From Bicyclus anynana (lineage: Eukaryota > Arthropoda > Insecta > Lepidoptera > Nymphalidae): a stretch of 64,000 bases of DNA. The translations under genes were made by a program, and so were the position numbers. The stretch lies in assembly GCF_947172395.1 (NCBI RefSeq), contig NC_069097.1, forward strand, positions 10,090,142-10,154,141, written 5' to 3'. The notes below the pieces were generated by a model. The model worked only from the letters and a program-made list of their open reading frames with translations, was not told the DNA's origin and made no database searches. Below are positions 13,105 through 25,686 of the stretch, piece after piece; position 1 is the stretch's first letter, and each line of letters begins with the position of its first letter.

Positions 13105-13190
13105 TAATCATCATCACCATTAACAACCCATATTCAACTCACTGTTAAGCACGAGTCTTTTCTCAGAATGAGAAGGTTAAGGCCAATAGT
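13105..13190 (-). mobile_element. SINE family S2 3' fragment
   Basis: Reverse complement carries the family tail (ctctcattctgagagg..., agtgagccgaatatgggttg-like). Confidence 0.6.
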
Positions 13191-13217
13191 AATAGAGCAC
13201 GTAAAGGCACGAATCAG

Positions 13218-13330
13218 GAGGGCCATTCTGTAACGATGGTTGTATATCTCGCATGTGCGAGTCTCGAATTTACTTCTTTCTCCCTTTGTCTAATATGATA
13301 CTATAGAAAGAGAAAGATAGAGGTAAATTG
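13218..13330 (+). repeat. MITE-like repeat M2, partial
   Basis: ttctgtaacgatggttg..tcgaatttac..tttgtctaat..agaaagagaaagatagaggtaaatt resembles 19812-19945. Directly abuts a SINE. Confidence 0.5.
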
Positions 13331-13652
13331 GAGCCGTGATAGCCCAGTGGATATGACCTCTGCCTCCGATTCCGGAGGGTGTGGGTTCGAATCCGATCCG
13401 GGGCATGCACCTCCAACTTTTCAGTTGTGTGCATTTTAAGAAATTAAATATCACGTGTCTCAATCGGTGAAGGAAAACATCGTGAGGAAACCTGCATACC
13501 AGAGAATTATCTTAATTCTCTGCGTGTGTGAAGTCTGCCAATCCGCATTGGGCCAGCGTGGTGGACTATTGGCCTAACCCCTCTCATTCTGAGAGGAGAC
13601 TCGAGCTCAGCAGTGAGCCGAATATGGGTTGATGACGAAATGATGATGATGG
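13331..13652 (+). mobile_element. SINE family S2, full length
   Basis: tRNA-like head: gtgatagcccagtggatatg (A box) and gggttcgaatccgatcc (B box). Body: cacctccaact, aaatatcacgtgtctc, catcgtgaggaaacctgc, ccaatccgcattgggccagcg. Ends with (atg)n. Confidence 0.88.
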
Positions 13653-14150
13653 TCACTATTTAAAACTTTAACTACATTTTCAAAACCAAAATTGCTACGT
13701 AGGTATGTCTTCTGTGATATTTGTTGTCATAATAAATACATTTTGAGCAATAAATCTATATTAGTTTTATGTCGTCCGGTAATATAAAGTAATTTTAATG
13801 GTGAAGCAACCGCAAATTAACTTCTTAGGTATCTCTATTATTTGCATTCTTAGATTATGAAACCACGCGCATAATGATTTACCTTCTTAATGTATTAAAT
13901 ACGTGGGTAATAAAATAGCGGAATTGTAAGAAATAAATTAAAACGTGTTTTTTGTTGTGTCTCTATGAAATTTTCATTTAAATCTTTAAAAAATCATTAA
14001 GTTTGGTTAAGTCGTTTTAACTGAAGTGAAGATACAGACAGATAAACAAAAAATGTAGGATGTCGTATTAGGAATGTGTTTTAGATGTATGAATGAATAA
14101 CATTTTATTTGCAAGAAAGTGCTTAAAATGTATGCGTGTATCGTATAGTT

Positions 14151-14324
14151 ATTAATTGATTATGAAACACGGCTAATACTCACGTGGTACGTCGGAGTAA
14201 GCCCGACTAGTTTCGAATCCATACGGGGTCTTTAGTCATGAGCTCGTTCTTGCAATGCGGCCCGATCCAAACAGTTTGGATTGTGAAGTCTAAGAGTTTT
14301 AGCCGTGTTTCATAATCAATTAAT
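14151..14324. mobile_element. MITE with 31-bp terminal inverted repeats
   Basis: attaattgattatgaaacac ggctaa at one end and its reverse complement at the other, with one mismatch in 31 bases. 174 bp, no ORF. A target-site duplication is not obvious. Confidence 0.75.
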
Positions 14325-14587
14325 CTGAATAACACTTACGATAGGTTTAATTCTATAATATCTTAAAGATAGTAAAAAATACGCCTAGGCTTGAAAATTG
14401 AAGAAGTCGGTTAAAAATACAGGCATTTAAGGATGATGCCTCTGAGTGGTCGCTGAAAATATAAAAAAAAATACGCTTTGTATGTGATCCCCGTTCTCTG
14501 TTATCCCATTCTTCTCAGAGGTGATCATGGTTAGCAGCTTTTCAAAGCAAAGCAAAAAATCAAGAAGATCTGGTTATAACTCCTTTA

Positions 14588-14755
14588 AGCCTCAAGAGCT
14601 CAACGGTAAGAGCGGTCGGACTTATCATCGAGGGATGGTGGTTTGATCCCCGCCCGTTGGACTATTGTCGTACCCACTCCTAATACAGTCTTTCCCGACT
14701 AGATGGAGGGGAATGGGAATATTGGTCATATTTAAAAAAAAGCTATGGCAAATAT
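14588..14755 (+). mobile_element. SINE family S3
   Basis: caacggtaagagcggtcgga head, ggtttgatccccgcc B box, tcgtacccactcctaatacag body, ctagatggaggggaatggg and an A-rich end. Confidence 0.78.
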
Positions 14756-15124
14756 ACTTTTTTTTAAGAATTCACAGGATTATGGGCTATGGATTAGTAG
14801 TCAAATATACCTACTGTTGTCTTTTTGTAAGGAAATAATGAACGTGTCAAAGGCAGTGTACACGGCAGACGCTGTTTTTACTACGCGCGACCTATAAAGT
14901 GTCTAATTTAATGGCTATCAATAATGGTCGAATTTACGAGCCATTCTACCATTTTACGATACATTGGCAAGCAGCCGATCCAGCTACGAAATCGGGAGTG
15001 TGAGACATACAAAATTTACTTATACCTACTAAAATATAAATAATGATATTTTTTTGGTAATGTGTAGAATGTTAATTTGGAGCTGTAGCATCAATTATTT
15101 AAGAAAATAATAACTAAAAAAATG

Positions 15125-15250
15125 TATGTCATCAGTTATCGAAAAGTCACGTGATCAACCTGCCAATTGGATATTTTGGTCCTATATTTTTTTGTTTATG
15201 AAGCGTTAGAGTTCGTAGAAAGTGAATTGATGTGTAACTCGGCTACAGGT
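15125..15250 (-). repeat. Repeat family F4, copy 1
   Basis: gtcacgtgatcaacctg, tttatgaagcgttag and ttcgtagaaagtgaattgatgtg correspond to 18525-18630 and part of 21224-21415. Confidence 0.5.
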
Positions 15251-15298
15251 CTGATTTGATTCAGCTAAAGGAAACTTTAATAAAATTCTGCATAATTA

Positions 15299-15475
15299 CC
15301 TCGTTAGTCCAGTGGTTAGCGTAGGCGGCTACGCATCATGAGCTTTGCACCAATTGCACGCACTTCATAGATGCAAATATGCACTGCCTACCCTGAGAAA
15401 ATAATTACGAACCCGTATGAAGGAGGCTGATCTTGATGATGATGATGATGATGATATCGATGATGATGATAAATA
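15299..15475 (+). mobile_element. Possible tRNA-headed SINE with GAT tail
   Basis: cctcgttagtccagtggttagc is A-box-like. The element ends in a (gat)n run at 15434-15475. No good B box seen. Confidence 0.45.
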
Positions 15476-16104
15476 TGATGATCTGTTATCGTCGCGTTGC
15501 AACGATTTGCGGTACGGACGTCTTCAGTGTGCTCGTGGCGTTCGAGCCGACCGCATCTCTTGTTGTGTAATTCTTTATGAGTTACTTGGGATAGGCGGGA
15601 GAGTGACTTGAGTGGAAAAGGGGAGTGTTTGTTAACAGTCAAAGGACCCTTTAACTCTACACACAACGTTCACAAGTGCGTGACTTCACTCAAGGTCATT
15701 CTCTGCTATTCTAGGGTCTTATTTTGGTTACAGTTTAATTTGTTAGTTAACTTGTCCTGACAAATGTTGTGAATCATAACCTTTGTTCGACATTGTTGTT
15801 TTCTTATTTTTGTAATTACTTCTGAGTTTGCTAAAAGATCCAATCTCAAATTTACCTCTTCTATGATTGTGAAGGTCTGTACCTATGACATTATAGTCAT
15901 TGATTATATAGAAGATGATGAAATAAGATGTCTCTCACATCAAGAGGAATAAATAAATATCTGATAAACTTCTAACGATACTTAACAAATGAAAATGAGA
16001 CTGTACAGCCGCTGTTAAGAGAGATCTAAAATTATATTTTTCATATTAATAAAGCAGTAGTTGAATGATTTAAACAACGCGCCGCAATAACTTTGTTTCA
16101 GGTG

Positions 16105-16194
16105 TATAAATAGTTAGCAGTCAGAGTTGTTACAATAAAGCCAAATAACTCATTCAGAGCGCCCCAGTGCCGCTGTTTGGACTAACTTTGAAAA
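16105..16194 (+). promoter_or_regulatory. Possible TATA promoter and short first exon
   Basis: TATAAATAG at 16105-16113 is followed about 80 bases later by a strong donor, GAAAA|GTAAGT (16195). The intervening sequence has no ATG frame of note. The transcript start is undefined. Confidence 0.3.
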
Positions 16195-17698
16195 GTAAGT
16201 AGGTTATAATTTACCTTGCCGCTTGCTGGGCATTGGAATGAAATTTCATAATATCGCGTAGTTCCCTGCCATACAAATGAGTTTGTTTCTGTTACCTACT
16301 GAATAATGTATGTCAAAATTTACTGTTTTAATTCTCACGGTGAGATAACATATATTCAAGAACATGTTATAAGTACCACCGATATGTAATCCTATAGGCG
16401 AGTATACACAATAAATATAATAAAACTACTCAATAAATAAAGACTAAATATTTACAAGAAATGTGTAACTTTAATATACGGATTACGGATTTTTACGGAT
16501 GTGCAATTTATTACACACTCAACTTATGTACCTACATAATTATCATATCTCGTCACAGAAAACATATGATCCCGTCCAAAAATTACCTTTACGATTTTTA
16601 GTTTTATAATGGGTTGTGGTGTGTCACAAGGTGAATTAAGTCGTTTAAAAAAACAAAAGACAATCAACGAAACGCCATCGACTGGGCCTAATTACCGTAG
16701 GTAGGTAAATCATGTAGCTGTATGCATCGATGTAAATCGTATATAATCGTATAATAATAAATATAAATCGATATAAATACGATCTACGATCTACGGCTCT
16801 ATGCATAAATAAAACGGGTCTACCTACCTATTATATTTAAAATCTTTGAGTAAAATCGAACACATACCTACCACGAAGGCACGAAAGATTGTATCGATAT
16901 CGGTCCAATAGTCCTGAGATAATCTGACAAGATACCAATGGAGGAATGGGATTTAGATGAAGGTAAGTCGTCCCAAAGAAAAGAAAATTCATATAGCTTG
17001 ATACAAACTTCAGTTTCTCATAAATCTTGATACAGTACACCAATGAATATGTTTGGATTTTAAAGGTAACCCGGCGGGAATAGGCTTGCATCAACTCTTC
17101 GCCGCTGCAAGATACATATATGTTTTTTTTTAAATATTACGATAACATTAAATTTAAATGCGAATACTAATGCTTTTAGTCGTAATAATGTTGCATACTA
17201 GATAGTTAATATACATAACTACTTTGTTTGATTTACGCATTTCCCGGAAATTCAAATATAATATGCGGAAATTTACCAGATGCAGAACCTCGTATAATAT
17301 ATTCATTTCAGTAAACACAAACCAAACTATTTGGCGCATGTCTACCTAAATAACTGTTATGTTTCTAATGACATAATTAAATAAAAATATCTATGCTTAA
17401 TTGTTGGGTAGTTTTGATTTATTTATTTGAATAAGTAATCATCAGAAAAATATTTTGATGTAAGATTTGCGTCATACCCACAAAATGACGATCTAAAATA
17501 TTTGTTTTGACGTCGATTTCACTTGCTCCATAACTGCTAACCTTAACGGAATGTTTTCTCACCTACCTAATCCAATAAAACAGGTCATTTCGCTGACCCC
17601 AAGCTTATAATAATAATCCTTATACGTTGGCATAACAAAAAATAGTCATACGGAAATTTTGAATTTGAACCTCTATAATTAGTGGGTAACGTATACGT

Positions 17699-17897
17699 TG
17701 GGGTCTTAAGGTGCTAGAATGGCGACCCCGCACCGGAAAGCGCAGTGTTGGTCGAGTAGTTGGACCGAGGACATCAAGCAGATTGCAGGAAACCGCTGGA
17801 TGCTGGCGGCTCGAGATCGTTATGCTTGGAAGTCCATACAAGAGGCCTATGTCCAGCAGTGGATGTCCATCGGCTGATAATGATGATGATGATGACG
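17699..17897 (+). repeat. RTE-like LINE C-terminus, frameshifted, with (GAT)n tail
   Basis: Encodes VLEWRPRTGKRSVGR, then after a frameshift WTEDIKQIAGNRWMLAARDR and AYVQQWMSIG-stop, then a gatgatgatg run. This is the C-terminus of an endonuclease/RT LINE of RTE type. Confidence 0.82.
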
Positions 17898-18524
17898 AAT
17901 TAGTGGGTTGCGTAAATAATTGTTTATCGAGACTCGCGACCGCGTGTCCAGCCAAATTCGCTCAGTGCGAACGAATGACAAAGCGACAAAGTATAAACTT
18001 AAAGCTACCATTGACTTCTTACTAACTCAATACAATTACCAAAAGTATCTCAAAATATCTACTTTAAATATTATAGTTAAGTACAGATATACTCGTAATC
18101 CCCATAACCTTAACACTCGCATTTATTTTAGTTTCATGTTATGTCTTTATTTACATTCATTTTGAGTAGCCGTTAAAATATCTCGAACCTTGACAATAAT
18201 ATATTTGCTCCAAAGATCAAGGTTGTATATTTGAAGGAATGTTTATTCAACAAAAACGTTGGGAATAATTATAAAATTTTAATGTTTGGTCTATAAATCC
18301 GGACGCGCCAAACGCGATCGACGCTGGCGCCAGTCTACCAGTGATGTGCTGATGTGTGTCATATTTTTATAGTAAGCTGACCGACTGTAGGATATTGTGA
18401 GAGAAGAAGTAATACGTCAAGTTGGGATCGAAATAGAAGTTGGAAATCTAAGCAGCGTAATGCTGGAGACGAAGGACAAATGGGACGATATAAGATTTTA
18501 TTTGGAAAGAATAAGTGACAGATC

Positions 18525-18630
18525 TTGATCATGTGACCTGTCTATAGCAAATGTCATTCCCATACATCTTTCTAGTTTTATAAGCGTTAGCGATGGTAGA
18601 AAGAGAATCGACGTGCCACTTGGCTAAGGG
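18525..18630 (+). repeat. Repeat family F4, copy 2
   Basis: gatcatgtgacctgtc, gtcattcccatacat and gatggtagaaagagaatcgacgtgccac. The last stretch is reverse-complemented at 21226-21260. Confidence 0.6.
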
Positions 18631-18997
18631 GTTGATACGTTCGATAAACGGGTAGGTACGATCAAGAGGTCATTAATAATTGCTGCTATCCCTTCACATT
18701 CAAAAATAAATACCAAACATGAGTTACCAGATCAATACATACCGATCCACTGTATGCAGTACAACTTGTTATACAAACAGAATGAGATGCGCATTGCGAA
18801 AAGCCTGACTTTACAAAATTATTTATAGCTTCGTCGGATATTTCTGTATTTATCACATATACACACAATTAGCACAATTTCCTTAATACAAAGTAAAGGA
18901 AGAACACATTGTTTGACTTTGGGTAAATTTAAAAATTTCGTAAGAGATTACATTACTTTTTGGTTTTGAGTACATTAACCTATAAATACCAGTATAT

Positions 18998-19155
18998 GTA
19001 TACTAATATTATAAAGCTGAAGACTTTGTTTGTTTGTTTACTTGAACGCGCTATTCTCAGGAACTACTGGTCCGATTTGAAAAATTCTTTCAGTGTTAGA
19101 TAGCCCATTTATCGAGGAAGGCTTTCCCCGTATTCCTATGCGCGGCGTCAGCTAG
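18998..19155 (+). mobile_element. Helitron-like element
   Basis: Starts tatactaatattataaagc, has actggtccgatttgaaaaattc and ccccgtattcctatgc, and ends ggcgtcagCTAG|T. About 158 bp. Confidence 0.65.
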
Positions 19156-19180
19156 TTGTTGATGAATAGCTCAAATCAAA

Positions 19181-19350
19181 GCTCAATAGCTCTACGGTAA
19201 GAGCGGTCGGACTCATCATCGAGGGGTGGTGGTTCGATTCCCGCCCCGTTGGTCTATTGTCGTACCCACACCTAATACTGTCTTTTCCGACTAGTTGGAG
19301 GGGAATGGAAATATTGATCATATTAAAAAAATATGGTAAATATTCTTCTT
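19181..19350 (+). mobile_element. SINE family S3, best copy
   Basis: agctctacggtaagagcggtc head, ggttcgattcccgccccgtt B box, then tcgtacccacacctaatactg and an A-rich tail. Lies 25 bases after a Helitron-like end. Confidence 0.8.
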
Positions 19351-19516
19351 TTAAAAAAAAAAGGATATTCTTCAAGTAAGGATAGTAGTTAGGTATCTAC
19401 ACCAAGAAAGTTTCCCATCATCAACCTACCTACTTACCTTACTAGACGTAGAGACATTGAGAGAATTTAAAATTCAACTGTAGTTTTTGGAGGAGGGGCA
19501 GGGTAAGCGAGTTTTT

Positions 19517-19766
19517 GACGGCCTCCGTGGCGCAGTGGTATGCGCTGTGGATCCCAAGATGGAGGTCCTGGGTTTGATTCCCGGCTGGGCCGATTGACCC
19601 AGTTCTTAATTGGTTCAGGTCTGGCTGGCGGGAGTCTTCAGACTAGTTACCACCCTACCGGCAAAAACGAACCGACAAGCGATTTAGCGTTCTGGTACGA
19701 TGTCGTGTAGAAACCGACAAGGGTGTGGATTATCATCCTACTCCTCCATCAGGTGAGATTGTAGAA
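19517..19766 (+). mobile_element. SINE family S1, 3' end altered
   Basis: gacggcctccgtggcgcagt head and gggtttgattcccggctggg B box. The body (taccaccctaccggcaaa) is intact up to catcaggtgagattgtag, and then the sequence diverges. Confidence 0.82.
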
Positions 19767-19811
19767 TGCGTGGGTGTTTTATGGAAAATGTGGTACTGGG
19801 TATTGAGGAAC

Positions 19812-19945
19812 TATTCTGCAACGATGTTGTGTAAACTCGCTGGTGCTCGAATTCACCTCTGTCTCTCTTTGTCTAACGAAATACTGCAGAATGAGAAAGA
19901 GATATGTAAATTCGAAACTCGCACAATTGCGAGTTACAGAATAGT
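19812..19945. repeat. MITE-like repeat M2
   Basis: ctattctgcaac at one end and gttacagaatag at the other, with matching inner blocks (gctcgaattcacctctg / atatgtaaattcgaaactcgc). About 134 bp. Confidence 0.6.
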
Positions 19946-20362
19946 ACTGCTGATCAAGTATCATGGCATATCAACGCATGTGCGGACCACAGACTTCGTT
20001 CCATATTTGAATGCTGGCATATAAAGCAGCCAGTCCTCTGGTAATGCGAACTTCTTGGTAGCCACACGAGCGAGTAGACAGTAAATACTAAATAGTCATA
20101 GGTAATGAACATGTATGTTTTCGTGTTATAATCACAACGTATAAACAGCGCTCCCGAGTGAGCCGCACGATCCGACGGATGCCAGTCGTTAATGAGGATT
20201 TATCGCCGTAACCACGCCTCACGCCTCACGTACTATACTAACTCAATTTAACTATTAAATATTTAATGTTGTTCACTGTACTGTACACATCATAATTGGG
20301 CACATGCGGGACGTTCGCTAAATGAGCTAATGAACAACTTAGCTCTTTCACTGACGTATTTT

Positions 20363-20619
20363 GACGGCCTCCATGACGCAGTGGTATGCGCAGTGGACTT
20401 ACAAGACGGAGGTCCTGGGTTCGATCCCCGGCTGGACCGATTGAGGTTTTCTAAATTGGTCCAGGTCCAGCTGGTGGGAGGCTTTGACAAAAACCGAAAG
20501 GGGTGTGGATTTCATCCTCCTCCTAACAAGTTAGCCCGATTTCAACCAATATTAAATCATCACTTACCATCAGGTGAGATTGTAGTCAAAGGCTAATTTG
20601 TAAAGAATGAAAAAAAAAC
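20363..20619 (+). mobile_element. SINE family S1
   Basis: gacggcctccatgacgcagtg head, gggttcgatccccggctgg B box, 3' end catcaggtgagattgtagtc and A-rich tail. Confidence 0.85.
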
Positions 20620-20860
20620 GTAGAATACATTTGGGCTTCATTGAGGGGTCATCACTATCAACCTATAATGAGGACCTACTAGAAGCTTCACTAGAAGAAC
20701 CCACTTCAAACAAGTGCACGTGCGGGATGGTGGGATTTTATATCTCACCAATGACGGCTTAGAGTGCTCAAACCCCAGACTTCCAAACTCTAGACTGAGA
20801 ATATTTGCTAAGAATTTCGATCATCAAACCAAGGTCTTCGTGAACCAAATAATTATCCCT

Positions 20861-21155
20861 CATTCATTATCAACCCATATCCGATTCACTGCTGAGCACG
20901 AGTCTCCTCTCAGAATGAGAGGGGCTAATAGTCTACCACGCTGGCCCAATGCGGGTTGGCAGACTTCACACACGTTGAGAATTAAGAAAATTCTCTGTTA
21001 AGCAGGTTTCCTCACGATAGTTTTCCTTCACCGTTTGAGTCACGTGATATTTAATATCTTAAAAATGCACACAACTGAAAAGTTGGAGGTGCATGCCCCG
21101 GACCGGATTCAAACCTACGCCCTCCGGAATCTGAGGCCAGTCACCAACTGGGATT
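20861..21155 (-). mobile_element. SINE family S2, minus strand
   Basis: Reverse complement matches 13331-13652 almost throughout. The tRNA-like head is damaged beyond the B box. Confidence 0.82.
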
Positions 21156-21223
21156 CTTGAATAAGCATCTTCAAGGGACAAGCGTTCCACTATAAAATTG
21201 TTTAGTAACATGTCATGTAGATA

Positions 21224-21415
21224 TGTGGCACGTCGATTCTCTTTCTACGATCGCAAACGCTTCGAACATTTAAACAATGTGCAGAAATGATATCCGTTAT
21301 CGACGTGTCACGTGATCAAGTTATCGATCAGATCTGTCATTCCCATATTTTTTAATTTTCGAAGCGTTGACGTTTGTAGACTATCGCTGTGCCACATGGC
21401 TACACGTGGCTGCTA
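21224..21415. repeat. Repeat family F4, paired inverted halves
   Basis: gtggcacgtcgattctctttctac at the left and tcacgtgatcaag..atcagatctgtcattccc..gaagcgttgacg at the right are the two ends of the family in opposite orientation. Confidence 0.5.
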
Positions 21416-22046
21416 TAAGTATTCTACACTCCAGCGTTTCCAAAAATGCTGTACACTTTGTTAAAGCACTTGCTAACGAACAAGCCGATTGGTGTTATTG
21501 TTAGAAAAATCGTATTCTGGAAGAGAGGTAAAGGGTTCTCCGATGAGATAATGTGCTGGTGTCAATGGCAACGGATCGGAAGGATCATCGCTTAACACAC
21601 ACGGGTCTTGAGTTTAGCACTGCCTCTATTTGGCATAAGAGTGATTGTTGTATCTTAAAAACACTAATAAACAATTATTATTGATACGTTTAATTTCACA
21701 AGGACGTCCTTAGCATGACAACATTAAAATCTAACTCCAGTCAAAAGGCATCCTTAATGATCTATTAAAGCCATCCCTAAGCAGTACAACCACAGCTCTC
21801 GTCTCGGCGCCTCAATACTAATGGACACGTGCTCGAAAACTCTACAAAGTGACGTCAAAGGTAACTTAAGTTCAACTTCAAGTCGAGCAACGCGTGGGTA
21901 GGCTGGTGAAAAGCTTTTAGAAAATCATTTTCTATACAGTTATATGTATTCTATACGTATCTTATACATACTATATGCCAACAACCAATACATATTAATA
22001 ACTAAATTAAAACCAAGTATTAACAGAATATTAAATTTATAATACA

Positions 22047-22347
22047 CCAGCTGCCGCTCGCGACTTCGTCCGCGTGGAATTCAGTTTTTCACAAATCCCG
22101 CGGAAACCATGATTTATATTTACTTTAACTTTCAGGTGATTCGGCTCAGTGGCTAAACCAAACCAAAAAATCATCAGGTTTTCGGAAATCTCGGGAATCC
22201 TTAGATTTTTTCGGGATAAAAAGCCTATGTATAAATCCAGAATAAAATCTATTTCCGTTCCAAATTTCAGCCAAATCGCTTCAGTAGTAGCGGCGTTAAA
22301 GAGTAACAAACATATATCCATACAAACATTCGCGTTTATAATATTAT
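22047..22347 (-). mobile_element. Helitron-like element, minus strand
   Basis: gccgctcgcgacttcgtccgc gtggaattcag, aaatcccgcgg, tttcagccaaatcgcttcag and aagagtaacaaaca, ending tttataatattata. The CTAG end is degenerate and there is an extra internal stretch. Confidence 0.6.
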
Positions 22348-23689
22348 ACATGTACTACATGTGGATAAAGTATTTTTATGAAATACAATTCATCTATACT
22401 ACAGTCTTTCTTGATGAGTACTGTTTACCGACAAACCAATTAAAAATGAGGGTATAAATCACTAGCCAATTTCACACCTAATAATAATTATAATTAAGTT
22501 GTTCTTAAATTAATGAAAATAAATTTGATTAATAAGCTTAGGTTATCATATTTTATATCACATTTTATAAACAAACCGTACATAATGCATGCGTTTTCTA
22601 CCTTGTTTGTTGGTTAACAGTACTCATCAAAAAAGGCTGTAGTATAATTTTTCAGCCATGGTCAAGGTACCCAATACGCTGGCGCTGTTATCCCTACTAG
22701 GTATTATAAGTATTATCCTTATACTTATATTTTATAAGATTTTATCTAAACTTTCATTTCCTTTAGTCTCAGGGCTTACTATATTTATTAATTGATATAA
22801 TTGAGAGCAAGACATATGTTAATTTATGTCTCAACCTAATAGTAGGTATAGAAGCGTTGATAATAATTATATTGGATAGAATCAGCGTTACTTTGCGGAA
22901 GTTCATCATGATTATATAATTTTGGTCTATACAAGACGAAGCAAAGGTCGAAAACGACACTTTGCAATTGCACATTGTAGAGTCAACATCTCCTGAGGAT
23001 GCTCCGGTTTCGGCGTGAAACGAACGTAGAGAGTATTTTGTCGGACCTGGGTGACGTTGTCGCATGGGTTCGTCGACTTTTCGCGGATGATAGCAAAATA
23101 AATAACTCATTATATAATCATGATAATAATTATGTCAATGTACAAACCTTTCTATATACATATTGTATATACCTACCTATTATATAGATTATGAATGAAA
23201 TGAAATGCTAATACAACAGTCATTCATTATTTAATACAATAATTAATATAATCATCAATCATTCTACCATTATAATATCAAATCATTTGGGTAAATGTAC
23301 CTACCCAATACACACATTTACCCAAAAGATTTATCTTTTGTTTCATCGTTTCTATCTCATGAAGACGTTAAAACAGCTCGCTTGATCATAACGTAAGTAT
23401 TATAAATTCACTCTTGTCTAATAAATTTTAGAGGTGAAATAATTTTATCTCATTCAAGAATACATCTTTTGTATAAACAAAACCGACCAATTTGCGCGCT
23501 TCGCAATTACCTGTGACCTCGTTATGAGAGTGCAAATGATGATACTGGTAGTAATGATGTCAAATGCTTTCTATTATGTACCACCCGAGGTTATATTTAT
23601 ATAATAGGTACCTACATATTCTTTATATATACATTTCATTTTATTCATATCTAAATTTGGCAGATATATAGTTTATAGATAGTAGAGGT

Positions 23690-23764
23690 CCGCTATAAAC
23701 GGATTTTGCAAGAGGGTCGGATTAAGGAGGTCTAAGGGCGGACGAAGTCGCGGGCGTCCGCTAG
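23690..23764 (+). mobile_element. Helitron-like 3' end fragment
   Basis: ggcggacgaagtcgcgggcgtccgCTAG|T: hairpin immediately before the CTAG terminus. Confidence 0.6.
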
Positions 23765-23817
23765 TACTTTATAGATTTAATTTTTTTCATATAATAGGTA
23801 CACATTTTTTATATATA

Positions 23818-24095
23818 CAAATCAATCAAATCAAAAATCATTTTTTTCAAGTAGGCTCAGTTTACAAGCACTTTTGACACGTCAGTTGACTATTTGTAAA
23901 GATTCTACCATCAGTTCGGAAGGCAGGTTCTGCTGAGAAGATACCGGCAAGAAACTCAACAGTTGCTCTTTTGAAAAAGTCATACAGTATTATAATTTAC
24001 AATTGATAACAATTACTGTTTACATTTCTTATAGTTTTACTTCCTGTGTGAAGGTGGAAGCTGATCCAACGGCCTCCAAGCATCTTTTCATTGCA
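23818..24095 (+). repeat. Lepidopteran 'caagtaggc...ggcaagaaactc' repeat
   Basis: tcaagtaggctcagtttaca, agcacttttgacacgtca, agttcggaaggcaggttct, ggcaagaaactc and ggtggaagctgatccaacgg. Copies also at 25085 and 46945. Confidence 0.75.
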
Positions 24096-24830
24096 TTATA
24101 TTAATATAATATTAGGTAGTCCACGTGACTGTACACTGTACCTCATCAACGTAGTTCTTTAATTAATAACTTATTAATTAAACGAACTATCAAAACTGTT
24201 AATTAAAATAAATTAAAAACGTGATGTTTTTGTTAAACTTGATATCGAAACTTAAAAAATCTTTTAACAAACGGTGTTAATTATTATGGTTTTGCTTATG
24301 GAATTATTAGCTTTAATTAATTATTTCCAACTGTTAAGTGCGCCTTTGACTTACTTAAGTAGGTACTACGTGCTAACCTCAGGTGTTATTACCCTATCCA
24401 AGGCAAATTACGTTAATACTTCCTAATCTACTTATAATATACTATTGCTATAAGAAGATTATTATAATAGTAATAAGTATCTTGCCACTTTTACAATGTG
24501 TAAAGAGAAATGCTTACATCTTACTCTATTTATATATATACATATCAACTTACATCCGTCGTCTAGGGCCAAGGGGTTCTGTCAACAAATCAATGAAGGT
24601 TTCATTTCATGACAAAACAATTTTAAAAGAATCAACGCAAATCTATAAATATTAAATAATATCTCCTAAATTATACAACAACACAAAAGATTTTTGTATA
24701 AATATCTATAATATTAATTAACAAAACTAGAGAGGAATTAAAAAAATATATATTATATTAATGATTAGGAAGACCTATAGGAACACGGTAAGTAGTCCGG
24801 TCATTTTAGACATTCGAAGGTACATAAATT

Positions 24831-24999
24831 CCCACCAAGCTGAAAATCAGTAAGATTGTTTAAAATATAATTAAAAATAAAAATTTAAAAGTTCCCCATA
24901 TTTCCCCTATAAGGAAAATTTTTTATTCAACTTTCAGAACTTTCAAATTTTATTTTAATCATATTTTAAACAATCTTACTGATTTTCAGCTTGGTGGGA
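24831..24999. repeat. Inverted repeat with ~55-bp arms
   Basis: cccaccaagctgaaaatcag taagattgtttaaaatat..ttaaaa at the left and its reverse complement at the right, separated by about 55 bases. Confidence 0.8.
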
Positions 25000-25084
25000 C
25001 TTTATGTAGCTATACACTTATTTTTTGGTTTAATTTGACTGGTCTAAAATAAGACTTTCGAATCCGTGATAGAGTTTTTACAAA

Positions 25085-25155
25085 TAGTCAAACGTTTGAC
25101 GTTTCAAAAGTGCTTGTAAACTAAGCCTACTTGAAATAAATGAATTTTGAATTTG
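25085..25155 (-). repeat. 'caagtaggc' repeat, 5' fragment, minus strand
   Basis: gacgtttcaaaagtgcttgt aaactaagcctacttgaaat is the reverse complement of the start of 23818-24095. Confidence 0.65.
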
Positions 25156-25686
25156 TAGTAATCTTAAGGAAACAAAATCGAAGTTGGCAAAACTAAAGAA
25201 TTTTATAATGGCGTAACATAGGTAACCCACGCACCTACATTGTAAATTCCTACTAACAGTAAGACAAAATGACATTGATCAATCAAAGATCAGAATTCTC
25301 AATTTATTCGACGCGTGAAAAATAGTTTTCGGAAGTAAGGTTCACAAGAATCTGGCAGGCAGCCAGGCGCTCGGGTACCTACCGCCACAGTGACAGGCCC
25401 AACGGAAAGATTTTCGTTTCATTTTATTTTATAACATTAGGTCACCTTCAAAAATAGTCCATAAAATAGTTTAATTCATAAACCATTCGCGGCCCGCGAA
25501 TATTTTATCGGTAAGCCCGTCTGCGTTGAGGAAGCCGACAGTCAGGGAATGCGGTTTTAATCTACCGTTGTGAGCCATATAAATAAAAAATCTTTATATT
25601 CCTCTATCGCGCGGAGCATGATACTGTGCTCGCCTATTGCCCTTTCTTTACCTTATATTTTTTTACATGTCACGTAACGGACACGG

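Noticed and set aside
13331..13400. tRNA gene
   Set aside because: A- and B-box-like words belong to a SINE head. No full cloverleaf, and the same head recurs with a SINE body at several places.
15388..15666. Histidine-rich 92-codon frame
   Set aside because: Produced by a GAT/ATC microsatellite read on the minus strand.
17711..18025. 104-codon plus-strand frame
   Set aside because: Frameshifted reading of an RTE-like LINE tail and its GAT microsatellite.
22037..22457. Overlapping ~100-codon frames on both strands
   Set aside because: Both lie in a Helitron-like repeat.
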